Shown here: piece after piece, positions 45,066-55,779 of the stretch
How the letters are laid out: every line of letters begins with the position of its first letter
How positions within the stretch are numbered: the stretch's first letter is position 1
Assembly (NCBI RefSeq): GCF_018831695.1
Contig: NC_056701.1
Coordinates: 2,657,166-2,721,165, forward strand
Direction of reading: 5' to 3'
Length of the DNA: 64,000 nucleotides
Origin: Puntigrus tetrazona
Taxonomy: Eukaryota; Chordata; Actinopteri; Cypriniformes; Cyprinidae
Program-made: the position numbers and the translations under genes
Notes under the pieces: generated by a model
Seen by the model: only the letters and a program-made list of their open reading frames with translations
The model's database searches: none
Told to the model about the DNA's origin: nothing

Positions 45066-47853
45066 GATCTGAAATCAGACCTTCAGAAAGCAGACATCGT
45101 TGTCTTTCATCATCTCCTCTGTGTCTTTGATTGTGTCTGAAAGAGCTGAGATGTGTCTGTTGATCTCCTCCAGCTTCTCCTTCATCATCTTCTTCTTCTG
45201 CTCCTCTTCCTCCCTCAGTGCACTGATTGTAGCTTCTTCTTCATCTCTGAGAAACCGATGAAGCTTCTCAAACTGCTGTTTAATCTGACTCTCTGTGTGA
45301 TCAGCTTGAGACTGAAATCAAATCACATTCACTTCAGTCGTCTCAAAGTATATTCTAGAACTGACCTATTCAATTGGTGGACCAAATCTGATTGTTAGAA
45401 CAACCAATAACCCAACGTGAAAATTTACTGTTACTCACCCTCAGCCCATCCACCATTTATTTTCTTCAGAAGAGCAGTAAATAGTTTGGTTTTTTTTTTT
45501 TATTTGAAACTGTTGTCTTTGGGGAGTCATAAAATTAAAGTTATTGTGTGCCCCTTTTTGCGAATCAAAAAAAACATATCAATGACCACAAATTTAACAC
45601 TAGTCTCTCCTGACAATATATTGAGATCTCGTGAAGCTAATGACTTCGGCAAGAAAATGAATATTATTACGATATTAGTAGCAGTAATTTTATTACCATA
45701 ATTAACAATATTATTACCATTATTATTATCTGTAATCCAAACCATCATCTTGGATGGCGTGTGAGTAAATTAACAGCATATTTTCATGTTGGGGTGACCT
45801 ATTCCTTTAAATAGAAGATTGTTGAAGAAACACTTAAAGGAAAACAAAATGATGTTACCAGTATAACCAGCAGATGGCCGCAGCAAAACATTTTTACTTT
45901 TACAATGATGCTTTGTCAAAACCCTGTGGCCTTACTTTTTGACATACAGGGTACCCTTCAGCATAATATTTTCGACATGCAAGGTGCTCCATTACTTATT
46001 TTAATAAGAAACTTTATCTTATGAGTCAATATGCAGCCATAAAGCTCAGATCCTGTGTGCACTGTGTAGTAGAAAATAATTTGTACTTTCAGTTTTGTGA
46101 AGCAACAAGAATACTTTTTGTGTGCAAAGATATCAATTCTTCTATATATATATATCTTCCACCATTTTGGAGTTCCCTAAGTATGTACTTGACATAGTGA
46201 GCATTGGTTACGTTTTGAAGGAAAACATGCATGAATGTACTCTGCGTAATCAGCGTTGTTAACACTGTTTATTTTGTGAAAAGTGTCTTTATGCATTGCG
46301 ATACTCTCCAAAATGGCAGAAGACTGTAACTCTGGGGGGAAGGATTGTTGGATAAAGTCGTTATTTTTGTGTTCTTTGTGCACAAAAAGTTTTCTCACAG
46401 CTTTGCGAAATTTAAGTTGAGTCACTGATGTCACATGGACTGCTTTACCGATGTATTTACTACATTTCTGGTCCTGGAAACATTTTGTCTACGGAGGGTA
46501 TAGCTCTCTATGATTTCATGAAAAATATCTTCATTTTTGTTCCAAAGTTGAACGAAAGTCTTATCGTTCTAGGACGACATAAGGCAGGGTAAACAATAAA
46601 ATAATTCATTTTGGGGTGAACTAACCCTTGAATTTAAACCCTAAGGCCAACAACTGAAAGCAATGGGGGGGTGTCCTACATGTCCAAAAGTGACCCTAAA
46701 GGGGTACCTTGAGCATCAAACAGTGACTCCTCACCAAATGTGATTGTGTTGGGAGTGAGAATGTGTTGGCTGTATAGAATCACTTAGTCGACTACCATTT
46801 CTTTTCACTTTCTGATTTCAAATTTATATTTAAACATGACACTATTATATATAAATATCACCAGGGTTGATTTATACATAAAAGTATAAAAAATAGAGTT
46901 TATTGGATCTGCATGCTTTCAAAAGGCAACAATTAATTTTTTTGGAGCGACATATACACTCAAAATATTAAAGTTAATCTTTAAAAATATTTGACTTAAT
47001 GACTTTTTTTTCTGTTCTGAACTCGAGAAAGTTTCCTTAATTAATTTGGTCATGTGACCCAAATTTTTTTGGCAATTTCTTTTGGATACACATTATAAGT
47101 TTTTCAGAGAATAATTTTGCTAATGTTCCACCCACTGATAAAGCTCACAGAGATTTCTGCTTGGTCATTTTAGTCTCTGTGTGTGTGCGTGTGTTCAATA
47201 AGTGAACATACATTTATGTCAGACATCCTAATTCTTCTGTTAAAATGTCAAAAGTATAGATTTTCACCTTTATGTGTTGAATTGTTTTCTCGAACTCTCT
47301 TTTAATTTTCACGCTGTGCTCAGGTTGCTCTTGTAAGGACTTCAGTGCTGTATTGAGCTTCTCCTGGAATTAAAATGAATGAACGTATATGAGCAAAATG
47401 AAGCTATATTTTATATATTTCATGATGCAACTTGTATATGGATAGTTAATTCTGTCTTACCTTATACGATGAAACGGCTTCCCCGATGGGTCTGAATGTG
47501 TGACTGAGGTGTTTCTGTGAATCTCTACACACTAAACACACCGGCTGTTTGTCCTCCAGACAGAAGAGCTTGAGTTTCTCTCGGTGTACACCACAGATCT
47601 CCTCAGATCCCGACGAACGCCTCTCGTTTCTCTCCTTCAGGAGCAGATCACACAAGTTTTTTAACGCAAGGTTATGTATAGGATCATGACCCGCTGGGTT
47701 CATGCAGACGGGACACTCCTGAGATTCCTTCCTTCTCCAGAACTGTTGAAGGCACTCTTTGCAGACACTGTGTCCACATGTCAAAACATCGCGATCCTCG
47801 AAGATTTCCTTACACACGGGACAAGAAAAATCAGCTTCGGCGAACGAATGCAT
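43997..47853 (-). CDS. ftr: finTRIM copy F, intact six-exon TRIM protein
   Basis: Exons (minus): 47461-47853, 47268-47363, 45081-45311, 44976-44998, 44774-44919, 43997-44493; 1386 nt, 461 residues, all in phase. RING reads CPVC (residues 11-14), CGHSVCKEC and CPVC; after it MNPAGHDPIH replaces the usual RRRSSRDDPP, making this the most divergent RING linker. The B-box (CGVH...CLVC) and coiled-coil exon are standard. PRY-SPRY: LDPNTENQ, WDVEV, LDYDKGTVSF. The start is MHSFAEADF at 47853; the frame is open upstream but that ATG does not align with other copies. Intron 2 is long (1956 bp) because of interspersed repeats. An ISRE-like motif precedes it. Predicted RING E3 ligase of the finTRIM class. 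Confidence 0.87.
45417..46635. repeat. dispersed cyprinid-type repeat in intron 2 of copy F
   Basis: Contains phrases typical of abundant fish interspersed repeats: TTACTCACCCTCAGCCCATC near 45433, TGTTGGGGTGACCTATTCCT near 45788, and TTTTGGGGTGAACTAACCCT near 46609. Boundaries are approximate and no transposase is seen. The family could not be named from the sequence alone. Confidence 0.4.
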
Positions 47854-47887
47854 TTTCTCTGTTTGAGCTCCAGCGATCTTGACATTA

Positions 47888-47899
47888 ACTTTCGCTTTT
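47888..47899 (-). promoter_or_regulatory. ISRE-like element of copy F
   Basis: The minus strand reads AAAAGCGAAAGT, with one intact GAAA core and one AAAA. It lies 35 nt upstream of the ATG of copy F, in register with the motifs of copies C and E. Confidence 0.45.
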
Positions 47900-49851
47900 C
47901 GAACGGCGTAGAAAAACATTTGTGACCACAGCAATCACAAGAATGCTGACTGTTCAGAAACAAACATCTCTACAATTCTTCTTCATTGTCTTTCTCTTTC
48001 TTCTATGTAGATCCCTAGCTTGTTACGCTCTGACATGACTCTAAACTGACAGATTTATTAACAGCCTGCCACGGTCTTTTGGTGTTAAAGTAGTTCTAGC
48101 CTACATTCAGTGACAAATTAGTACTGAAAAGACAGACATTTCTCAAGTACATTTCTCTGGGCAAATGCATTGTAGAAGGCCAAACCATTGAGAAAAAGAT
48201 GCATTTTCAAATTTGTCTATTAATACAGAAGTAGCTGATTATTTACATTAATATATCTGATAACACTATTCACTTCTGTTGCTTTTTCTACAAGAATAGA
48301 ATAATTGAGTATATGAGTAACAGTGCTGAAAGTAAGAGATATTGATGTGAAAATAAACAAGTACATCTGAAAAATAATTTAGGTAACAGGATGAAAAATG
48401 CTCTGTTACAATATCCTCTGATATAAAGAAAATTGCCTTTAGAAGATGCAGAAAACATGTCTTGTTTTTTAGAGGGCTAAAAGTTTTTGCACAATTGTTT
48501 ATGCCCTCAAGTAATGTGATACTGCCCCAGTTCCCAATTTCTTTCTGATTTCTCACATGGTGGCCATGTTTTTTTTTTTTTTTTTTTGTTTCTTACATAT
48601 GCAAATGTCCCCATAGACACTTATGAAGTCATGATTATGAGCTTGCCGTATTCAAGAATGAATAAAATGTAGGACACCCTGTTTGACAGTCATATAAACA
48701 CTCACCATGCTATACATGGAGTTTGCTGACAATTCTGGAATTTAGGTCAAATACATTACATTATTTCACAGTTTATGCTTCAAATGATAGTTCATATCTA
48801 GTCTACAAATACCCTACATCAGCTACAAGACAATGGGATGTAGTCGATGCGAGAACAGCATTGACAGCAGCAATGGTTGTCCCCTCCACCCCGTTTAAAG
48901 TTTACGACCCGCCCAACTCAAAAACACTGGTATTAAAACGAGTTTCCTAGTTGTATCGTGGATTCTCTCCTAAGTAGGTGATTATCTGAATCAGGTGTAT
49001 TAAATATGAGACGTGCAGAGCGGTGGGCTCCGAGGACTGGAGTTGAGAACCATTGCACTAGATGGACTTCTCTGACCACGAGCGCCCTGTTTATAAGATG
49101 CTTGGTGCATCCCAATTAGGATACATCGCCCTCCGAAGGGCACTTCAGAGTGAAACAATCATGGCCGCCACATTGAAGGGTTGTTCCAAACGGAAGCGCT
49201 CAGAACTGGCCACTTTCAAGGGCCCTTCGGAATGAAGGATTTTAAATGGTTCGACGGATGGATCCCTGATCCTTTGAGCTGATTCGTTACATGATGACGG
49301 CGCCCCCGTGTGGGCACTTGAAGAAACAGTTTGATCCCCAACACCCGTCAACCCTTCAAAGCTCTCGCTCTGGAGGCTAATAGGGCATGAGACCTTCTGA
49401 ATGTCAGGTTGAACTGACTTCACATTTTCGTTAAAGCGTCATTTTCTTTCCACTGCACTTTATTTTGCAGAATAAAGCAAAACAAACTCTCACTCATTTT
49501 GACCAATGTTAATTAATTACTTACAACCTAATTAGCATCCCAAACATTGAAAGGTTTTACCTCACTACATCATACTATAGAAAAAATAAAACTCCAAACT
49601 TACACAAATAGGTCCAGTTTTTTTTCTTTTTAAACTTTGGCCATGTTCAGCATGAGAATCCAACTTATAATTCTGAATGCATTAAAATAGCATTAGTCCT
49701 ACATTTTATTCAGAGAATGGCGCCGAATCCCAATCACACATCTGTTAAGATAAGCTTAAGAGATCACAATTTCTTCTATAAGAGTGAGTCCTTTAGTGAA
49801 TGCCAGTAACACTAAGAATTTGCTTCAACAAGCACAAAATATATAGACATT
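47900..49851. other. spacer between copies F and G with repeat fragments
   Basis: No gene recognised. Around 48985-49060 a phrase including GGACTGGAGTTGAGAACCATTGC matches a common fish dispersed repeat (from memory). The segment 49090-49430 is richer in GC with TCGCCCTCCGAAGGGC, a perfect palindrome-like site, and may be another transposon end. A T17 run lies at about 48568-48587. Confidence 0.35.
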
Positions 49852-51033
49852 TTAGGAGATCGGGGAGTTGGTAAAACCACACAGCATTGATGAGTAAAGG
49901 GTAAATACCACAAAATTGAGCAAATGGTAACTAACCAATAAATTGCTACAGAAAGAAAAAGCCAACATTTATTTATGAATTTAACAAAGAAGACAAGAAG
50001 ATCCAGACTTATAGGTGTAACGCTTACTGACTACTATACGGTAAGATCCTCAGAGGGGAAAGACTATGAAAGAACGGGAAGATGGTGTCGGTGAAGGAGG
50101 TTGTGAATGTGTGTAGATGTGTGTTAGTTACAGGATCAGAGAAAGACACTGTTCCTCCGTCATAGTCCAGACACACTCTCACACGCTTAAGCTTCTGTTT
50201 AACAGAAAAACTAGAGCGTTCATACAGTCCATACTGATCATACTGCACACTCCAGACATCATTATTATTAAAGAAATCATGCCCTTTTCTCTGGTTCGAT
50301 GCTGTAGTTATTCCAAGACTCCAGCATAAACTCTCTTTGACCTCCACGTCCCAGCTGTGTGTCCCTGAGTTAAAACCCTCTGAACCCAAAACACATGGAT
50401 AATCATTAAATCTCTCTGGATTATTAGGAACTGTTTTTTTGTCAGCCCATCTCACGCTGGTCAGATCTTCAGACAGGACGAGATGTGGATAAGCCGTGTT
50501 TGGGTCCAGAATTACAGGAGCTGATGAGACACAATAAACAAGTGCTTTTATTCCGATCTTCATATAATGATCAAGAACTGAACACAGATTATTATGAATT
50601 ATGAACAGAACTCTTATGTCTCTGCAGTATCTCTCTCACACACAGACATCATTAAGGCTCATTTTGGTGCAGCAGCCCATCTATTTGAATGTATATCATG
50701 CTAGAATCTGTACATTTTTGATAATGCATCATTTCCAGTGTTTGTGTAAGAGCAGAGATCCTCTCTAGACTCACTGTTCTGGACGATGTCCTGCATCTTC
50801 TTCCAGACTCTGAAGGACAGGTTGCCCAAGTATCGTGGCACATGAATCAAAGCTCCAGAAGGTATCTGTGGATCCGGCTGTGAGGAGATCTGGACTCTGG
50901 AAGAAGATTCAGGATCAGGACTGAAGTGGATTTGATTCAGAAGCAGAGAAACCAGAAACACCAGCAGATCACTCACCTTTCCATCGAGACCGGAAACTTC
51001 TGCAGAACAAACACACCATTTATCATCAACAAC

Positions 51034-51066
<33 letters not shown>

Positions 51067-51322
51067 GATCTGAAATCAGACCTTCAGAAAGCAGACGTCA
51101 TTGTCTTTCATCATCTCCTCCATGTCTTTGATTGTGTTTGAAAGAGCTGAGATGTGTCTGTTGATCTCCTCCAGCTTCTCCTTCATCATCTTCTTCTTCT
51201 GCTCCTCTTCCTCCCTCAGTGCAGTGATTGTAGCTTCTTCTTCATCTCTGAGAAACCGATGAAGCTTCTCAAACTGCTGTTTAATCTGACTCTCTGTGTG
51301 ATCAGCTTGAGACTGAAATCAA
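49852..51322. repeat. segmental duplication, partner of 39222-41290
   Basis: This is the uninterrupted version of the duplicated block: no LINE at TGCTAC (49944-49949) and no 9-nt deletion in exon 6. The left boundary is at ATTTTAGGAGATCGGGGAG. Confidence 0.85.
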
Positions 51323-52292
51323 ACCACATTCACTTCAGTCGTCTCAGTAGATACACATCACATCATCTACACTTCAGCGAGAAAGGTACAATAGTGATCT
51401 CAAGATGGTGATGTTTCAATCAAAAAGGGGTGTTGTTGACCCACAGTCACAGCGTACACTCCTCTAACCTTTCCCAAGCATTTCATACAGAATTACTTTA
51501 TAATTACTGTAATGTTAAAATATGTTTGGGCACTGTTTGTTTATGAACAGATTATGGAGTAAGTCACATGAATAAGGTTAGTCCAAACTGTGACCTTTCT
51601 TGCATTTAGGCTGGACTAGTTTTTAATTTAACTTTTGATGTTGTTCTAGTAGTGTAGGTCTATGGTAAACTGCTGTTATGTTGAGTATGGTTCTCGGTTC
51701 TGTCTCCTCACCTTGATGTGTTCAGTTGTTTTCTCAAACTCTTCTTTTATTTTCCCTCCACATGTAATTTTTTGTTGTAAGGATGTCAGTGCCGTTTTGA
51801 GCTCCTCCTAGATTCGAACAGCATGAAAATGCATTGATTCTGTGCTAATGGTTGTCTATTGTTCTTTACGTATGATAGAAGAGACATTTTTCTTACCTTA
51901 TACGATGAAACGGCTTCCCCGATGGGTCTGAATGTGTGACTGATGTGTTTCTGTGAATCTCTACACACTAAACACACCGGCTGTTCGTCCTCCAGACAGA
52001 AGAGCTTGAGTTTCTCTCGGTGTACACCACAGATCTCCTCAGATCCCGACGAACCGTTTCTTTGCTTCAGGAACGACTCGCACAAGTTTTTTAATGCGAG
52101 ATTAAGAGGCGGCTGTTCTTTCGAGGATCTTCTCCTGCAGACGGGACACTCCTGAGTTTCCTTGGTTCTCCAGAACCGTTGAAGACACTCCTTGCAGAAA
52201 CTGTGACTACACGATAAAACAACAGGATCCTTGAAGATTTCACAGCACACGGGACAAGAAAGTTCTTCTGCAGAAACATTTAATGAAGCCAT
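50024..52292 (-). CDS. ftr: finTRIM copy G, intact six-exon TRIM protein
   Basis: Exons (minus): 51897-52292, 51712-51807, 51082-51312, 50977-50999, 50775-50920, 50024-50520; 1389 nt, 462 residues, all GT-AG. The start is ATG at 52292 (MASLNVSAEELSCPVC). RING is C3HC4 (CPVC, CSHSFCKEC, CPVC), B-box CGVH...CLEDEQPVCLVC, coiled coil in exons 2-3, PRY-SPRY in exon 6 (LDPNTAYPHLVLS, WDVEV, LDYDGGTVSF, end RILPYSSQ). The RING exon resembles copy A while the 3' exons match copy E almost exactly. No ISRE is found in the position used by copies C, E and F, so regulation may differ. Rightmost member of the array. Confidence 0.9.
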
Positions 52293-53599
52293 TTTCACGG
52301 CAATCTCAGTGAATGGTAGTGAAACTCAAAAAGCGTCTGTATGATAGAATGAGTGAATAATCTTTGGGAATGTTGTGCAGCAGGTCAGACGGCACCGTCA
52401 ACATTTCTTCAAGTGCACATGCTGGTATTGTTTAAAAATGAAACCACTGTGAAACAGAACAAACATTCATGCCCTTTCGCTTGTCCTTTTTTTTCAATTT
52501 TACACCTGCATAGAAATATTAACACTGCATGCACACTTACAACCATAGCAGCAATACGTGTAATAAATCCAATAAAATAAATCACCCAGCGAATAAAATA
52601 AACAACGTTAACAAGTTGAATATATTTTGTATATATTATAAGTCTGTATTGCCGTAGTTGCTGCTAGCTAGCCTCCCATCTAAGACGGTTGTTAACGTTA
52701 GCAAAATAACCTGACTGTAAGTACATTTACATTATTGGTCACACCTATTATATTTCCAGTTGTTCCTGCATTTCCATAGACTCCAGTGCAAAGGTGAAAA
52801 AAAGTGCAGATATTTTACAGATACTTTGACAAGCACTTTAAGGTTATGCTGGCCTTTTTGACATTGACTAGACAGAAGAGGCAGCTCCTGAGAACAAAGT
52901 CTATCTTGGTGCTACGCGATCTCCTCAAAGCCAAGGAATGTGAAATAATTACCTAATATTAACCAACTTTTATTATATGCACCTTGGAAAAATACCAAGC
53001 TCTAGACCATATCTGTAGGTGTTTGATTTGCTCTCACTCAAGAACCACTTAAAGACAGTGACTGCGCCGGAAGACTTTGCAAAAACAATTGTTCAGAGAT
53101 GGGAAATGGGTTGTTCACCTTCATTTCTGATGAAAATAGATATTGAGACGGATTTTGATGTCGGATGCTCAAACCTGGGGTGCGTTTCTCAAAAGCAGCT
53201 ATATGGTCTTACGTTCTGCCATTAGCAGAGTTTAGCGGAAGTCAGTTAGCCAACAACGATTAGCCAACATCTACCTCAGGATTGGAGTCGGTTGCACGAT
53301 GTCACCAGTAGATGTCAGTAAAGCACCAGCGAAAGCATTTATCTGCTGTCGCCTTTTTTTGCTTACTATTAGCATTTTCAAGAAAGTCCGTCGACAGCTG
53401 TTCAGTGCTCTCTATATTCAGTGAATTAAGTTGACAATATTATTCTTTTTTAAGCACTCCGTCTTGCGTCTGTCTTGTGGAATTCGCTAGAAAAAGTGAC
53501 ACGGTTAGCCCTTAGTCCTTACAGCATAATTTATTTACACACACACAGCTTAAATGTACGCTGTTATCAGCACCTCTAGCATGTGTTTGTGGAGATGTT
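52293..53599. other. spacer, no recognised gene
   Basis: AT-rich with short frames lacking domains. A 5'-flank of copy G is included. I see no further finTRIM exon, so the array ends here. Confidence 0.4.
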
Positions 53600-53900
53600 T
53601 TACAGTTCCCGCGAACTCTTGTTTGTCGTCCATTATGGTGTGTACGTCTCCGTGTAATGGCATGTGTGTTTCCGCAGGGCCTGATTCATTGAGATCGATG
53701 CCGCTCTTAGGTAAATGGTTGCCTAGGAGACGGACAGGTGCTTTCCATCTTAGCGTCCTGAGGGGGAAGCGGGAAGACAAACGCTCTCTTCCGTTCTCGC
53801 GTCACCTTGGAAACACTGGAACGCACGCGACCGGACGTCCAGCGCGCGCCGATTCTATCCGCGAAGATTCCATTCGTTCTTGTGTAAGATTTTGAATATT
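53550..53900. promoter_or_regulatory. CpG-rich promoter-like segment with RFX X-box-like motifs
   Basis: CpG is dense at 53740-53875 (CGCGAC, CGGACGTCCAGCGCGCGCCG), unlike the surroundings. X-box-like sequences GTTGCCTAGGAGAC (53718-53731) and GTCACCTTGGAAAC (53801-53814) resemble RFX sites of ciliary gene promoters. A donor-like TCTTGTGTAAGA lies at 53878-53889 on the plus strand. The minus strand has an open frame of 76 codons (53550-53780) ending HLHKHMLEVLITAYI, which I cannot assign. The region looks like a vertebrate CpG-island promoter of an unidentified transcript. Confidence 0.4.
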
Positions 53901-54961
53901 TTTGGCCCAGTGCTTTTTAATGTGTTGGAAAAGACAAAAGAGAAATCCTTCCAAAGACACTATAACATGTGGTTAAATAACCAACTGAACGATAGAATTG
54001 AATTTGGATGAATCAATCAATTCTTGTTATTTTGTTAATATTCGCAGTGCAAAAAAATAAAAATAAAATAAAATAAAATAAATTATATATTTCCTTTTAG
54101 GTGTCAAATAGACGTCTACTAGATGTCTTTAAGATGCGTGATTTAGACCGTATGTAAAACTGACCGTCAAAAGCTTGTATAGCAGATGCTTTCCAGATCA
54201 AAAGATCTTTAACAGACATCTTGCAGACATACATGTGCTATCTATATTACCTAAAAAATAAAATCTATTGAACAATTAATGCTATTGGGAGAACTTTCGA
54301 TTATTAGTGTGCCGTTGCTATGGCGACCGCGACTGGTCCATGTACAAAAATACTAAACGAATATTGAAAATACAGGCTCTGATAAACCTGTAATCAAACT
54401 TAGAAGTTTAGATAAAAATGACTACTCACTCAAATACATTTATTTAATGGCAAGTACTTAATTTTTTCGGTCCGTAACTTTTGGCGCCAAAGCGGTTAAT
54501 AAACAAAGCGGCGTGATTCTCGCGGATGAACATTGTAGCCGGAACTACTTGTCGCTGTTCTACCTACGCGAAGCAGTCTAAATAGTGCGAATATAAACTT
54601 TACATTCAGGACGAGCCAAAAACGAAATGGAAAATGGATTCGTGGCGTACTCGCTTATTATAGACATGTAAATTCTGAACACAAAACAGTTAAGGGACTG
54701 CAGCTTTCAGGAATCTAGTTTAGGCCTTCAAGTAGTCCCAAATGCACACTAGAAATACTTCACTGGTGATAGGGAAAGAAAGTATGCTTCATCGTAAAAC
54801 AGCGTGGAAGTGTTGAGTTCGAGTCCCCCTTCCTAAAATATAATGGAGTATCTATAAATGTTTATCTATTGAATTATAAAGACGTTTTACTAAATTATTC
54901 CAGATGAATTATTCCAAACAATCGAGAGACAAAAACGCCACCACACGCTGAAGTAGACAAG
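53901..54961. other. spacer, no recognised gene
   Basis: An AAATA-type simple tract lies at 54050-54090, and another X-box-like motif, GTTGCTATGGCGAC, at 54314-54327. No coding exon recognised. Confidence 0.35.
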
Positions 54962-54967
54962 TTTATT
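54962..54967 (-). other. candidate distal polyadenylation signal
   Basis: TTTATT on the plus strand gives AATAAA on the minus strand. It could be the end of a long rbfox3 3'UTR isoform or of an unrelated minus-strand transcript. Position and motif only. Confidence 0.3.
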
Positions 54968-55411
54968 TATGCAATAATAACGATGGTGTTCATATCAATG
55001 GCTAGTAATAAATATGATGTCATAATAATGATGATAATAACTTTAATGTCAGAATAACAAATAGAGTTTTCATCTGAGGCTTGTAGCGATAGTAGAAGAG
55101 AAAGAAAACACAAACTGATACGGTCACAGATCTGGAGGGCTTCAGAGAGACGCTTTGAACTTTCAATATTTCACCTTTAAACCCTTTTTTAAAGACATCT
55201 TATCATTTGAACGCTTACAAAAATGAGAAAGAGATAGATTTTTTTTTTTTTTTAAAAATCCTTACAAATGAACCTTATCGTTTTAGAACAAAATACAAGA
55301 TTTTGCTGGGGCGAGGGGTAGAGGAGACGGGGCTGATATTTACAGCACAGCAGAGATAGAAAAAACACTGTTTACCACGGTAAAACCAGACAGATGCTCC
55401 CTCTCTCTCCT

Positions 55412-55412
<1 letters not shown>

Positions 55413-55472
<60 letters not shown>

Positions 55473-55481
55473 CACACACAC
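55413..55481. repeat. (CA)n microsatellite
   Basis: About 28 uninterrupted CA units followed after one slip by five more. Confidence 0.97.
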
Positions 55482-55696
55482 AGTTATTCACTTTCCTCTT
55501 TCAGTCTGGCTGAGACCTTTTCAGATACTTTTATGGCGTTAAAAGTAAAACTTAAGTTAAAAAAAAAGTTAACAAAAATGAGCTAGCTGCCAAGGCAAAA
55601 TAAAAAGTAAAAAAAAAAGAAATAAGCACAGGAATGTAATTAAAAATACATAAATAAAAATGTGAATTTAATTTAAGAAAGACCATAGTTAAATTA

Positions 55697-55701
55697 CAAA
55701 A

Positions 55702-55777
<76 letters not shown>
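55697..55777. repeat. A-run followed by (AT)n microsatellite
   Basis: A homopolymer of about 22 A joins directly to about 29 AT units, a compound repeat. Confidence 0.95.
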
Positions 55778-55779
<2 letters not shown>

